Notes: generated from the letters alone by a model not told the origin. Shown: positions 47,299-56,874, counted from the stretch's first letter. The stretch is 64,000 nucleotides of DNA from Flavobacterium degerlachei (GCF_900106645.1 NZ_FNMV01000009.1:62001-126000), one strand, 5' to 3'. A program made the numbers and translations.

Positions 47299-48549
47299 AT
47301 GAAAAAATTACTTACAATACTACTTCTGTCTACCTTCCATATTTTATTTTCCCAAGTAGAAAACGAATTGGCTCCACCATTTAACATCAAAACCATTTCC
47401 TTTATTCAGAACAATCAAAATGTGATTCCAATATTCCAATTGGGTAGCGGATTCCAATTGCAATTTGACGACTTATTTGGCAATGAAGCGGATTACTATT
47501 ACGAAATCATACATTGTGATTACAATTGGATTCCATCAGAAATTCCTAAAAGTGAATACCTTTTGGGTTTTGACAACCAAAGAATTCAAAATTACAACAA
47601 CTCTTTCAACACCTTACAAATCTACTCTCATTACACCTTGTCTTTTCCCAATCAGTTCACACAACAATTGCTGATTAGCGGAAACTACATGCTTAAAATT
47701 TTAAATGACAGCAAAGAGGTAGTTTTCTCTAGAAAATTCATCTTGTACGAAGATTTGGTAACAGTACCAATACAAGTAAAGCGAGCCCGAACGGTAAGTA
47801 ATTTAGAAACCAAGCAAAACCTAGAATTTACCGTCCAATCAAGTACGATTACTTTTCAAAACCCAAATAAAAACCTAAAAGTGTTACTTTTTCAAAACGG
47901 AAAGTTCAATAACGCCATCAAAAATGTGTTGCCACAATACACAATAGGGAATGATTTAATTTACAAATACGACACCGAAACCCAATTTTGGGCTGGAAAT
48001 GAATTTTTATATTTTGAAAACAAAGACATTAGAGCTGCCAACAATAATGTGTCAAAAGTGGATGCTAGTACGGAAATATACAACTGTTATTTGTTCACCA
48101 ACAATGCCCGCGCCAATTTCCCATACTCCGTTTTTGAAGACGTTAACGGCAACTTTGTAGTACGCAATTTAAACGCTGACAACAGTGAGATCGAAGCCGA
48201 TTATGCTTGGGTATACTTTAGTCTTTCAGCACCCACTTATAGAGAGAACAAAGAACTCTATATTAACGGAATGTTTAATAATTATAGCCGAGAACCTGAA
48301 TTCAAAATGGACTACAATTCTAAAAAAGGGATTTATGAAAAGGCCCTTTTGATAAAACAAGGATTTACGAATTTCGAATATGTCATTTCTGACAGTAAGG
48401 GAATCATCGATAATGAAAATGCGATTGACGGAAATTTTTATCAAACGGAAAATGACTATTCCGTTTTGGTTTACTATCGTGAAAATACAGATCGCTATTA
48501 TAGGGTTATAGGCAAAGGAACTGCCAACTCTTTAAATATCATTAATTAA
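47299..48549 (+). CDS. Type IX secretion system plug protein (DUF5103 family)
   Basis: A 416-aa exported protein (signal peptide MKKLLTILLLSTFHILFSQ) resembling the DUF5103 family. In Flavobacterium johnsoniae a protein of this family plugs the periplasmic end of the SprA translocon. Supporting stretches are GSGFQLQFDDL, YYYEIIHCDYNWIPSE and YYRENTDRYYRVIGKG. Its product would belong to the same machinery that gldB/gldC serve in gliding. The assignment rests on family resemblance recalled from sequence. Confidence 0.82.
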   Translation: MKKLLTILLLSTFHILFSQVENELAPPFNIKTISFIQNNQNVIPIFQLGSGFQLQFDDLFGNEADYYYEIIHCDYNWIPSEIPKSEYLLGFDNQRIQNYNNSFNTLQIYSHYTLSFPNQFTQQLLISGNYMLKILNDSKEVVFSRKFILYEDLVTVPIQVKRARTVSNLETKQNLEFTVQSSTITFQNPNKNLKVLLFQNGKFNNAIKNVLPQYTIGNDLIYKYDTETQFWAGNEFLYFENKDIRAANNNVSKVDASTEIYNCYLFTNNARANFPYSVFEDVNGNFVVRNLNADNSEIEADYAWVYFSLSAPTYRENKELYINGMFNNYSREPEFKMDYNSKKGIYEKALLIKQGFTNFEYVISDSKGIIDNENAIDGNFYQTENDYSVLVYYRENTDRYYRVIGKGTANSLNIIN

Positions 48550-48590
48550 AAAAACATTCGGAAAAACGGCAAAACAAAATCAAAAAATTG

Positions 48591-48598
48591 TAATTTTG
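48591..48598 (+). promoter_or_regulatory. Predicted -7 element of apaG
   Basis: TAATTTTG matches TAnnTTTG and ends 31 bp before the apaG ATG. No TTG is seen at the right distance upstream. Confidence 0.35.
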
Positions 48599-48629
48599 TT
48601 GTTATTACACACATATTTAATACTTTATT

Positions 48630-49016
48630 ATGGTTTCTCAAATAACAAGAGGCATAAAAATTTCGGTGTTGACTAGTTTTGAAGGTACTTACTTCAAGAA
48701 CTATAAGATTCACTTTGCCTTTAGTTACCAGATCACCATAGAAAACCACAGTAAGGATTCCGTTCAATTGACTTCTAGGCATTGGGAAATTTTCGACTCT
48801 CTAAACAACATAGAGATTGTTGATGGCGAAGGAATAATCGGAAAAAAACCAGTTTTAAAACCAGGAGAACTTCATACTTATAGTTCAGGCTGCTTATTAT
48901 CATCTCCTTATGGTGCCATGAAGGGCTATTTTAACATGATTAATTTCACGAGTACAAAAAACTTCAAAGTTTTCGTACCTACTTTTAAATTATGTGCCCC
49001 ATTTGCGTTGAATTAA
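48630..49016 (+). CDS. apaG: ApaG family protein
   Basis: A 128-aa single-domain beta-sandwich protein. Typical stretches are GIKISVLTSFEGTY, FAFSYQITIENHS, VQLTSRHWEIFDS and GEGIIGKKPVLKPGE, ending in FKLCAPFALN. ApaG is linked with cobalt/magnesium tolerance in enterobacteria, but its biochemical role is unsettled. Length is normal for the family. Confidence 0.94.
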   Translation: MVSQITRGIKISVLTSFEGTYFKNYKIHFAFSYQITIENHSKDSVQLTSRHWEIFDSLNNIEIVDGEGIIGKKPVLKPGELHTYSSGCLLSSPYGAMKGYFNMINFTSTKNFKVFVPTFKLCAPFALN

Positions 49017-49183
49017 CGTTTACTACTGAAGATATTCCTTTTTCTTATACTAAATTTATCAAAATTTTAAATTATCCTTTGTACTTTTGTGCTGCAATAA
49101 ATTATTCGCAACAATTACAGTAATTTATTTATTTTTAATTGTCTAATCTTATCTGTGTTCACAGATTAACAAATTACAATATC

Positions 49184-50812
49184 ATGCTAAAAGGATTTTT
49201 TCACGTACCAAAAGCGGTAAACGAACCAGTAAAAGGGTATGCACCAAATTCACCTGAAAAAGCAGCCGTACAAGCAGCTTATACTAAAATGTGGAATTCT
49301 AAAATTGACGTACCTCTATATATCGGAAGCGAAGAAATTAGAACTGGAAATACAAAAACAATGTCGGCTCCTCACGACCATAAACATGTCGTAGGAACAT
49401 ACCATCTTGCTGAGAAATCACATGTTGAGAAAGCTATTGCAAATGCATTAGAATCTAGAACTGCATGGGCTAACATGGCTTGGGAACAACGGGCAGCTAT
49501 TTTTCTTAAAGCAGCTGAATTAATCGCAGGACCATACAGAGCAAGAATAAATGCCGCAACAATGATTGCGCAATCTAAAAATGTTCATCAAGCAGAAATT
49601 GACGCTTCATGTGAGCTAATTGACTTTTTACGTTTCAACGTAGAATTCATGACTCAAATATATGGAGACCAACCAACATCTACTTCAGATATGTGGAACC
49701 GTTTAGAGTACAGACCTCTTGAAGGATTTGTATATGCGATCACGCCGTTTAACTTTACAGCTATCGCTGCTAATCTACCTGCTAGTGCTGCAATGATGGG
49801 TAACGTTGTTGTTTGGAAACCAAGTGACAGCCAAGTATTCTCGGCACAAATCATTATCGAAGTGTTCAAAGAAGCAGGAGTTCCTGATGGAGTTATCAAT
49901 GTAGTTTTTGGAGATGCGCAAATGATTACCGATACTGTTCTTGCAAGTCGTGATTTTGCTGGATTGCACTTTACAGGATCAACTCATGTATTTAAAGATA
50001 TCTGGGCAAAAATTGGAACTAACATTCACCACTACAAAACCTACCCAAGAATCGTAGGGGAAACAGGTGGAAAAGATTTTATTATAGCGCATTCAAGTGC
50101 TAACCCAAAACAAGTTTCTACAGGAATAGTTCGTGGTGCTTTCGAATTTCAAGGTCAAAAATGTTCAGCAGCTTCAAGAGCTTACGTACCACAAAGTATG
50201 TGGCCAGCTGTAAAAGAGCAAATTATTACTGATGTAAAATCAATGAAAATGGGTTCACCAGAAGATTTCGGTAATTTTATTACTGCCGTTATTCATGAAG
50301 GTTCATTTGACAAATTAGCTAGTTTTATTGACCAAGCTAAAAAAGACACTGACGCTGAAATCATCGTTGGAGGAAACTACGACAAATCAGTAGGATACTT
50401 TATTGAGCCTACAGTTATTGTAACGACTAACCCTCATTACTCAACTATGGCAACTGAATTGTTCGGACCAGTTATGACTATTTTCGTTTACGAAGATGCT
50501 AAATGGGAAGAAACTCTTGAGTTAGTAGATACTACATCTGAATATGCATTAACAGGAGCTGTATTTAGCCAAGATCGTTATGCTATTGAAGTAGCTACAG
50601 TAAAATTACAAAACGCTGCAGGTAACTTCTATATCAATGATAAACCAACAGGTGCTGTCGTAGGACAACAACCATTTGGTGGAGCAAGAGCTTCAGGAAC
50701 GAATGACAAAGCGGGTTCTCCATTGAACTTATTGCGTTGGGCTTCTCCTAGAACAATCAAAGAAACTTTTGTAACTCCAACAGATTACAGATACCCATTT
50801 TTGGGAGAGTAA
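49184..50812 (+). CDS. pruA: L-glutamate gamma-semialdehyde dehydrogenase PruA
   Basis: A 542-aa NAD-dependent aldehyde dehydrogenase, second step of proline catabolism (glutamate semialdehyde to glutamate). The catalytic Cys is in FEFQGQKCSAASRAY and the general base Glu in IVGETGGKDF; the C-terminal GARASGTNDKAGSPLNLLRW is characteristic of P5C dehydrogenase. It is the single-function form without a proline dehydrogenase domain. I chose the ATG at 49184; the upstream in-frame extension starts with TTG and lacks similarity. Confidence 0.95.
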   Translation: MLKGFFHVPKAVNEPVKGYAPNSPEKAAVQAAYTKMWNSKIDVPLYIGSEEIRTGNTKTMSAPHDHKHVVGTYHLAEKSHVEKAIANALESRTAWANMAWEQRAAIFLKAAELIAGPYRARINAATMIAQSKNVHQAEIDASCELIDFLRFNVEFMTQIYGDQPTSTSDMWNRLEYRPLEGFVYAITPFNFTAIAANLPASAAMMGNVVVWKPSDSQVFSAQIIIEVFKEAGVPDGVINVVFGDAQMITDTVLASRDFAGLHFTGSTHVFKDIWAKIGTNIHHYKTYPRIVGETGGKDFIIAHSSANPKQVSTGIVRGAFEFQGQKCSAASRAYVPQSMWPAVKEQIITDVKSMKMGSPEDFGNFITAVIHEGSFDKLASFIDQAKKDTDAEIIVGGNYDKSVGYFIEPTVIVTTNPHYSTMATELFGPVMTIFVYEDAKWEETLELVDTTSEYALTGAVFSQDRYAIEVATVKLQNAAGNFYINDKPTGAVVGQQPFGGARASGTNDKAGSPLNLLRWASPRTIKETFVTPTDYRYPFLGE

Positions 50813-50874
50813 TTTTCTAAGTAACAAAGTCTCTGAGTAACAAAGATGCAAAGCTTTAGTACTTATGAAACCAT

Positions 50875-50915
50875 AAAAAAGCCGAATCTAAAATTTAGAT
50901 TCGGCTTTTTCTTTT
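50875..50915. terminator. Bidirectional terminator between pruA and rsmG
   Basis: AAAAGCCGAATCTAAA pairs with TTTAGATTCGGCTTTT around a minimal loop, with flanking A and T runs. It lies between converging genes. Confidence 0.9.
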
Positions 50916-50931
50916 GAATTCAACTAGTTGA

Positions 50932-51561
50932 CTATTGTATAAACTTCAACGGCAAATGCACTACTTTCTTAGTTTCAAAGAATTCGTCTTCGAAGAAATC
51001 AGCTAGATTGTATTCTGTTGCTTTTGGGAAATCCTTCAATTCTTCCGTCAAATCTCCACCTTTAAGATACAGAATTCCGTTTTTAAGTTGGTGCTTGTTA
51101 TTTTTCTTGATTTTTGTTTTAACCCAAGAAACGAAATCAGGCATATTGGTCACCGCACGACTCACGATGAAATCAAAATCCCCTTTTACGTTTTCGGCAC
51201 GTAATTGTTCTGCTTTGACGTTTTTCAGCTCTAAGGCTTCGGCGACAGCCTGAACTACTTTTATTTTCTTACCAATTATATCTATCAGAAAAAAACGAGT
51301 CTCGGGAAAAAGAATCGCCAATGGGATTCCAGGAAATCCACCACCAGTACCTACATCCAAGACAAAAGTCCCAGGTTCAAATTTTATTATTTTAGCAATT
51401 CCTAATGAATGTAAAATATGCTTTGTATATAAGGCGTCAATATCTTTTCTAGAAATGACATTAATTTTTTCATTCCAATCGTGGTACAAAGCGTCCAATT
51501 TTACGAACTGCTCTTTTTGAATATCGGTTAAATAAGGAAAATGCTTAATAATCTCGTCCAT
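50932..51561 (-). CDS. rsmG: 16S rRNA (guanine527-N7)-methyltransferase RsmG
   Basis: A 209-aa SAM-dependent methyltransferase (GidB) that modifies G527 of 16S rRNA. Seen motifs are WNEKINVISRKD, HILHSLGIAK, VLDVGTGGGFPGIPLAI and FIVSRAVTNMPDF. Length matches. Divergent from the desaturase gene. Confidence 0.95.
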   Translation of the reverse strand: MDEIIKHFPYLTDIQKEQFVKLDALYHDWNEKINVISRKDIDALYTKHILHSLGIAKIIKFEPGTFVLDVGTGGGFPGIPLAILFPETRFFLIDIIGKKIKVVQAVAEALELKNVKAEQLRAENVKGDFDFIVSRAVTNMPDFVSWVKTKIKKNNKHQLKNGILYLKGGDLTEELKDFPKATEYNLADFFEDEFFETKKVVHLPLKFIQ

Positions 51562-51642
51562 CGTTCTATTTTTTTAACAAAAGTACTATTTTTAACTCTT
51601 AAATATTTAACTCAATTTAGCAGAGTTAAAATTTATAATAAT

Positions 51643-51650
51643 TATCTTTG
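51643..51650 (+). promoter_or_regulatory. Predicted -7 element of the desaturase gene
   Basis: TATCTTTG matches TAnnTTTG and ends 19 bp before the chosen ATG at 51670, which supports that start over longer upstream frames. Confidence 0.5.
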
Positions 51651-51669
51651 GAACTTATTACAATTACAT

Positions 51670-52764
51670 ATGAATAATACGGCACCTACATTTGCAAGGC
51701 AAGATAAACTGAAGTTTTTCAGAACACTTAACTCACGGGTAAACAACTACTTCAAAGAAAATAACATTCAAAAAACAGGAAACTGGAGGCTTTATTTAAA
51801 AACGATTATCCTTATAACCGTTTTTCTAGCTCCCTATTTTTTAATTTTAACTCTTGACATGCCTTTTTGGGCACATATCTTATTGACCATTGTTATGGGT
51901 ATAGGAATGGCTGGAGTAGGAATGAATGTGATGCATGACGGAAATCATGGTTCATACTCAAACAAAAGCTGGGTAAATAAATTCATGGGAGGAACGATTT
52001 ACGTTTTGGCAGGAAATGTACATAACTGGCAAGTACAACATAATGTGTTACACCATACCTATACTAATATACCAGGTCATGACGAAGATCTTGATGCAGG
52101 AAGAATCATTCGCTTTACAAAAGATGCAAAATGGCATAATTTTCACCGTTTTCAACAATATTACTCTGTATTTTTATATGGATTACTTACTTTTAATTGG
52201 GCATTAACAACTGATTTTAAGCAAATGAAAAGTTATCTAAAACGAAAACTGTCTTATGGAGAAGCTAAAAGCCCTAAGATTCTTTGGACAACATTAATAA
52301 TCACAAAAATTATCTATGTAGCAATCTGGATTGTATTGCCAATTGTTATTGGTATCACTTGGTGGAAAGTATTAATCGGGTTCTTTATCATGCACTATAC
52401 AGCCGGATTGATTTTGAGCATCGTATTCCAATTAGCACATGTTGTTGAAGAAACAACTAATCCATCACCAAATGAATTAGGAGAAATGGATAATACTTGG
52501 GCAATTCACCAATTATTTACAACTACTAATTTTGCTCCAAAAAATGCTATTGTAAACTGGTACACAGGAGGATTAAACCACCAAATCGAACACCATATTT
52601 TCCCTAACATCAGTCATGTACATTACGGAAAAATCGCGAAAATCGTAAAAGAAACAGCACAAGAATGCAATTTGCCGTATTATGAATACAAAACGATGCG
52701 AAGCGCTGTTATCGCCCATTTCAAACATTTGAAAGAATTGGGAATGAAACCGGAACTGACATAA
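51670..52764 (+). CDS. Acyl-lipid fatty acid desaturase
   Basis: A 364-aa membrane di-iron desaturase. Three histidine boxes are present: H89-DGNH, H124-NVLHH and QIEHH at about 305-309. The QxxHH third box is typical of front-end-type desaturases. There is no fused cytochrome b5 domain. Membrane helices flank the boxes (about residues 45-65, 68-85, 215-265). It probably adjusts membrane fluidity, relevant if the organism is cold-adapted (inference). Start ATG 51670 follows a promoter element. Confidence 0.9.
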   Translation: MNNTAPTFARQDKLKFFRTLNSRVNNYFKENNIQKTGNWRLYLKTIILITVFLAPYFLILTLDMPFWAHILLTIVMGIGMAGVGMNVMHDGNHGSYSNKSWVNKFMGGTIYVLAGNVHNWQVQHNVLHHTYTNIPGHDEDLDAGRIIRFTKDAKWHNFHRFQQYYSVFLYGLLTFNWALTTDFKQMKSYLKRKLSYGEAKSPKILWTTLIITKIIYVAIWIVLPIVIGITWWKVLIGFFIMHYTAGLILSIVFQLAHVVEETTNPSPNELGEMDNTWAIHQLFTTTNFAPKNAIVNWYTGGLNHQIEHHIFPNISHVHYGKIAKIVKETAQECNLPYYEYKTMRSAVIAHFKHLKELGMKPELT

Positions 52765-52782
52765 ACATAAAACACATTGACT

Positions 52783-52810
52783 GTAAAGACGCACTGCTGT
52801 GCGTCTCTGC
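52783..52810. repeat. Short hairpin repeat with AGACGCAC arms
   Basis: AGACGCAC (52787-52794) and GTGCGTCT (52799-52806) form a perfect 8-bp stem with loop TGCT, GC-rich for this genome. From memory, similar GAGACGCAC/GTGCGTCTC units recur between genes in flavobacterial genomes. It could also act as a weak terminator for the desaturase gene, though no T-run follows. Confidence 0.6.
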
Positions 52811-52869
52811 AAAAAAACTAATCAATAACTACCCTAACTATTCAAATTTAGGGCATCAACACTACTTTA

Positions 52870-54057
52870 ATGAATCCACTTTCAGACAGAATTAACAATC
52901 TAGCGACTTCACAAACATTAGCAATGGCTGCTTTGGCTAGAGAATTAAAAGCACAAGGAAAAGACATCATCAGTTTAAGTTTAGGGGAACCTGACTTTAA
53001 TACACCTGACTTCATCAAAGAGGCAGCAAAAAAGGCGATTGACGAAAACTATAGCACCTATTCTCCTGTAGAAGGATATGGTGAATTAAAAGATGCAATT
53101 TGCCGAAAATTTAAAAGAGACAATAATCTAGACTACAAACCATCGCAAATCGTGGTTTCAACTGGAGCAAAACAATCATTATACAACATTGCGCAAGTAA
53201 TGCTAAATGATGGTGATGAAGTAATTTTACCTGCACCATACTGGGTTTCTTATTTCGAAATCGTAAAACTTTCTGGAGGAATTCCTGTAGAAGTTCCTAC
53301 TTCTATCGAAAGTGATTTCAAAATCACACCAGAACAATTAGAAGCAGCTATCACACCAAAAACAAAAATGATGTGGTTCAGTACACCTTGTAACCCATCA
53401 GGATCTGTTTACAACCGTGAGGAGCTAACTGCATTAGCTAAAGTATTAGAAAAACATCCACATGTATACGTTGTTGCTGATGAAATCTATGAGTACATCA
53501 ATTTCTCAGGGACTTTTTGCAGTATTGCATCTATCCCAGGAATGTTAGAAAAAACGATTACTGTAAACGGAGTTGCCAAAGCTTTCGCGATGACAGGATG
53601 GAGAATTGGTTACATAGGAGCACCTGAATTTATTGCAAAAGCATGTACTAAAATCCAAGGTCAAGTGACTTCAGGAGCTAACAGTATTGCGCAGCGCGCT
53701 ACTATTACTGCCGTAGATGCTGATCCAAGTGTTCTTAAACATATGGTTGATGCTTTCCATAGCCGTAGAGATTTAGTTGTGGGATTGCTAAAAGAAATCC
53801 CAGGAGTAAAAATCAACGTTCCAGAAGGAGCATTTTATGTATTCCCTGACGTTTCTTCTTTCTTTGGAAAAACATTAAAAGGAACCGAAATCAATAACGC
53901 AATGGATTTATCTATGTATCTTTTGGCCGAAGCTAACGTAGCAACGGTAACGGGTGATGCTTTTGGAAACCCAGACTGTATTCGTTTCTCTTACGCAACT
54001 AGCGACGACATTTTAAAAGAAGCTTTAAAAAGAATTAAAGACGCATTGGCACTATAG
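52870..54057 (+). CDS. Pyridoxal-phosphate aminotransferase (aspartate type, class I)
   Basis: A 395-aa fold-type I aminotransferase. It has SLGEPDFNTPDFI, the STGAKQSLYN glycine-rich cofactor loop, FSTPCNPSGSVY, VVADEIYEYI (cofactor Asp) and the Schiff-base lysine in TVNGVAKAFAMTGWRIGY. The form matches type Ib aspartate aminotransferases, transferring amino groups between aspartate and 2-oxoglutarate; a broader substrate range is possible. Confidence 0.93.
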   Translation: MNPLSDRINNLATSQTLAMAALARELKAQGKDIISLSLGEPDFNTPDFIKEAAKKAIDENYSTYSPVEGYGELKDAICRKFKRDNNLDYKPSQIVVSTGAKQSLYNIAQVMLNDGDEVILPAPYWVSYFEIVKLSGGIPVEVPTSIESDFKITPEQLEAAITPKTKMMWFSTPCNPSGSVYNREELTALAKVLEKHPHVYVVADEIYEYINFSGTFCSIASIPGMLEKTITVNGVAKAFAMTGWRIGYIGAPEFIAKACTKIQGQVTSGANSIAQRATITAVDADPSVLKHMVDAFHSRRDLVVGLLKEIPGVKINVPEGAFYVFPDVSSFFGKTLKGTEINNAMDLSMYLLAEANVATVTGDAFGNPDCIRFSYATSDDILKEALKRIKDALAL

Positions 54058-54096
54058 TCTAAAGTCTTAAATCCAGTTTAAAATAAACACATAAAT

Positions 54097-54128
54097 ACCT
54101 CAGGAAATTTTCTTGAGGTATTTTTTTT
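54097..54128 (+). terminator. Terminator of the aminotransferase gene
   Basis: ACCTCAGGAAA and TTTCTTGAGGT pair with one wobble around a short loop, followed by eight T. Confidence 0.8.
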
Positions 54129-54262
54129 GGCGTGTTCGCCGCGGCGAATCGGGCTTTACGTTGCAATCTTTCTATTTTTTAAAGAAAAAAAATAGAAAGG
54201 ATTTCCACTGCACACGAGCGATAGCGAACTGGCGAAGCAATCCCTCACGCGGATTGGGTATT
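54129..54262. repeat. Intergenic repeat element with palindrome and hairpin
   Basis: A GC-richer block with a perfect 14-bp palindrome TTCGCCGCGGCGAA (54135-54148), then an AAGCCCG-type segment, a long hairpin with arms CTTTCTATTTTTT and AAAAAATAGAAAG (54168-54199), the core AAGGATTTCCA (54197-54207), and CGATAGCGAACTGGCGAAG followed by CAATCCCTCACGCGG. It encodes no protein. Its composition is unlike the surrounding DNA and the core recurs inverted at 20532-20542. I infer a dispersed REP-like or non-autonomous element. Confidence 0.6.
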
Positions 54263-54440
54263 GAACATAAATTATTTTATTAAAAATCACATACAATTAT
54301 ATTCTACTTTTAAAGATTGAAATCGATTTTTAAATATCTTTACGAGACTTAAAAACACACTAAAAACAATCCTTTTCTATATTATGCTATTCAGTTGCCG
54401 AGAATATCATTGAAACTAATCTAATTAATACCTTTTTAAT

Positions 54441-54719
54441 ATGGACGAATTTAGAAGAATCATTAACATGCTCCTTGAATTTCATATTGAACAATTAGAA
54501 AACATAGGAGCCGAAAAAGAATATCCATCAGTAGAACTCAAACGTTGTCAATACACCATCGACAAACTTGGCTTATTCAATTCACAAATTACGAATGCAA
54601 TCGAGTTACACTTTGGAGAAAAAGAATTAACCAACTCCGAAATAGATATTATTAAAGAAGCTTTTGGTGAATTTTGTTTTGCTGGAATGCCAAAAATAAA
54701 TTACTCAAAACTTCAGTAA
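54441..54719 (+). CDS. Small hypothetical protein
   Basis: A 92-aa soluble protein, mostly helical by sequence, with no signal peptide or membrane segment (start MDEFRRIINMLLEFHIEQ). I do not recognise the family. Normal flavobacterial codon use and an AT-rich leader with a near-consensus TATCTTTA at about 54338 suggest it is real. Neighbours give no clue. Confidence 0.65.
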   Translation: MDEFRRIINMLLEFHIEQLENIGAEKEYPSVELKRCQYTIDKLGLFNSQITNAIELHFGEKELTNSEIDIIKEAFGEFCFAGMPKINYSKLQ

Positions 54720-54936
54720 TTTCGACTCCGTAATTTCATCAACCAACTACACACATTTTTCCTGAGTTTCAGACACAAGCTGAGTATTTATAACAAAAAG
54801 ATAGAATCTTTAGCTTCACATCTCCATTTTGCCTCAATTATTTCCAAAAAACCTATTCCCTAATTAGAAATCTTGAATAAATTATAGGAACTTTGCAAAC
54901 TTCTAGGCGAAATCCTAAAAGCCTAAAGTTTTAAAG

Positions 54937-56805
54937 ATGAAGAAGAAAATAGAAATACTGGCTCCTGCCAAAGATTTAATTCATGGAATGGCAGCCATAA
55001 ATAGTGGTGCCGATGCAGTTTATATTGGTGCACCAAGATTTGGCGCACGATCTAACGCAACAAATTCCATAGAAGATATTGCCGCACTAGTTAAATATGC
55101 ACATCTATATCACGCACAAGTTTTTGTCGTTATGAATACTATTTTGTACGATAACGAACTTGAAACCTGTCGCCAGATGATATGGGCACTATACAAAATA
55201 GGTGTCGATGCCCTTATCGTTCAGGATATGGCCATTATGGAAATGGACCTACCTCCTATCGTATTGCATGCAAGTACACAAGCAAACAACCGTGATGCTG
55301 AGAAAATAAAATTCTTGAAAGATGCTGGAATGAAGCGTGTCGTTTTGGCCCGTGAATTAAACATGCATCAAATCAAAGAAATCAGCGACACTGCTGATGT
55401 GGAACTAGAATTTTTTGTAACGGGTGCTTTATGTGTTTCGTTTAGCGGAAATTGCTACATGAGTGTTGCTAATGGAGAACGCTCTGCAAACCGTGGTTCT
55501 TGTGCACAAAACTGCCGTTTACCTTACAATCTGATTGATGGTCATGGCGAAACCTTAATCAAAAACAGTCACCTACTTTCTATCAAGGATTTTGACGTTT
55601 CTGATCAAATTCCAAATCTTATTGAAGCAGGTGTGATTTCCTTTAAAATTGAAGGAAGACTGAAAGACATTGTATATGTAAAAAACAATGTTTCTTTCTT
55701 AAGACAAAAACTAGATAGCTTTTTAGAAGGAAGCGACAAATACACCAAAGCATCATCGGGAAAATGTACCTTTACCTTTGACTCTGCTTTGAATAAAAGT
55801 TTCAACCGTGGTTATACTGATTATTTTGTAAACGAACGACATAGTACCATTGGTTCTTGGGAAAGTCCAAAATCAAAAGGGCAATACATTGGTAAACTGA
55901 TCAAAACAACGGCCAATGCTTACGAAATAGAAAACGGAGAAATGTTGAATAACGGTGATGGTCTTTGCTACATCAACGAAAACAATGAAGCGGACGGAAT
56001 TTATGTCAACAAAGTCGAAAACGGTTTGGCATATCCAAATGTTTTAAAAGAATTAGCTCCGGGAACTTTCATCTATCGTAACAATGATGCTGCATTCATT
56101 AAAATTGTGGAGCGTGAGGATAGTGCAGTTCGAAAAATAGGAACTACTTTATTACTGACTGAAAACGAAACTGGTTTTGAACTTATCGCTACTGATGAAG
56201 ATGGTTATGTAAGCACAGTAAAATTAGAACACGCAAAAGAACAAACCAAAAACAATCTTTCGATAGAAGAAAACATCAAAACTCAATTGGCTAAAACAGG
56301 GTTCACTCCTTACACCGCCGATGAAATTAATGTAATGTTCTCTCAAAATTGGTTCATGCCAATATCGAAAGTAAATGAAATGCGTAGAACGGTCTATGAG
56401 CAACTGTCTGAAATCAGACTTGCTAATTACCACCGTGAAGAACACCAAATGGTAAAAACTTCACATCCTTATCCTGAGACTAAATTGGATTTCATGTATA
56501 ATGTATCCAATAAAATGGCTCGTAAATTTTACGAACGTCACGGTGTTACTGAAATCGAACAAGCGTTTGAATTGCAATGGGAGCCAGGAAAATCTCGTGT
56601 AATGACAACTAAATATTGTATTAAATACGAATTAGAAAGATGCCCAAAATACCATCGTGAAAACATGGATCAAAAGCTAAAAGAACCATTAGTATTAAAA
56701 CAAGGTGAATTAGAATACAAACTCAAATTCAATTGCAAACCTTGCGAAATGGAAATTTGGGAAAAAGACGCCGAATTTGAAATTGAAGAAGATCACGTTC
56801 ACTAA
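54937..56805 (+). CDS. U32-family peptidase-like protein (RlhA/TrhP-type RNA hydroxylation)
   Basis: A 622-aa protein of the U32 family. The signature lies in GNCYMSVANGERSANRGSCAQNCRLPY, here split around residues 180-206, and further cysteines near the C-terminus (YCIKYELERCPKY, NCKPCEMEIW) could bind an iron-sulphur cluster. E. coli relatives are RlhA (23S rRNA C2501 hydroxylation) and TrhP (tRNA U34 hydroxylation); length is nearer RlhA. Despite the family name, RNA modification is more likely than proteolysis. Confidence 0.85.
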   Translation: MKKKIEILAPAKDLIHGMAAINSGADAVYIGAPRFGARSNATNSIEDIAALVKYAHLYHAQVFVVMNTILYDNELETCRQMIWALYKIGVDALIVQDMAIMEMDLPPIVLHASTQANNRDAEKIKFLKDAGMKRVVLARELNMHQIKEISDTADVELEFFVTGALCVSFSGNCYMSVANGERSANRGSCAQNCRLPYNLIDGHGETLIKNSHLLSIKDFDVSDQIPNLIEAGVISFKIEGRLKDIVYVKNNVSFLRQKLDSFLEGSDKYTKASSGKCTFTFDSALNKSFNRGYTDYFVNERHSTIGSWESPKSKGQYIGKLIKTTANAYEIENGEMLNNGDGLCYINENNEADGIYVNKVENGLAYPNVLKELAPGTFIYRNNDAAFIKIVEREDSAVRKIGTTLLLTENETGFELIATDEDGYVSTVKLEHAKEQTKNNLSIEENIKTQLAKTGFTPYTADEINVMFSQNWFMPISKVNEMRRTVYEQLSEIRLANYHREEHQMVKTSHPYPETKLDFMYNVSNKMARKFYERHGVTEIEQAFELQWEPGKSRVMTTKYCIKYELERCPKYHRENMDQKLKEPLVLKQGELEYKLKFNCKPCEMEIWEKDAEFEIEEDHVH

Positions 56806-56810
56806 AATAA

Positions 56811-56842
56811 CAACCGATACCTTAAAAAGTATCGGTTTTTTT
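56811..56842 (+). terminator. Terminator of the U32 gene
   Basis: ACCGATAC and GTATCGGT form an 8-bp stem with an 8-nt loop, followed by a T-run. Confidence 0.85.
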
Positions 56843-56874
56843 ATGGATCGCAAATTCTACATTAAAACCATTTC

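Noticed and set aside
51541..51669. N-terminal 43-residue extension of the desaturase
   Set aside because: It overlaps the rsmG start and the promoter element at 51643-51650, and the ATG at 51670 gives a normal desaturase start.
54129..54262. End of an insertion sequence
   Set aside because: No transposase, terminal inverted repeats or target duplication are visible; described as an intergenic repeat only.
54937..56805. U32 protein as a collagenase-type protease
   Set aside because: Studied bacterial relatives of this type act in RNA hydroxylation and no protease active site is evident; kept as U32 family with a likely RNA-modifying role.
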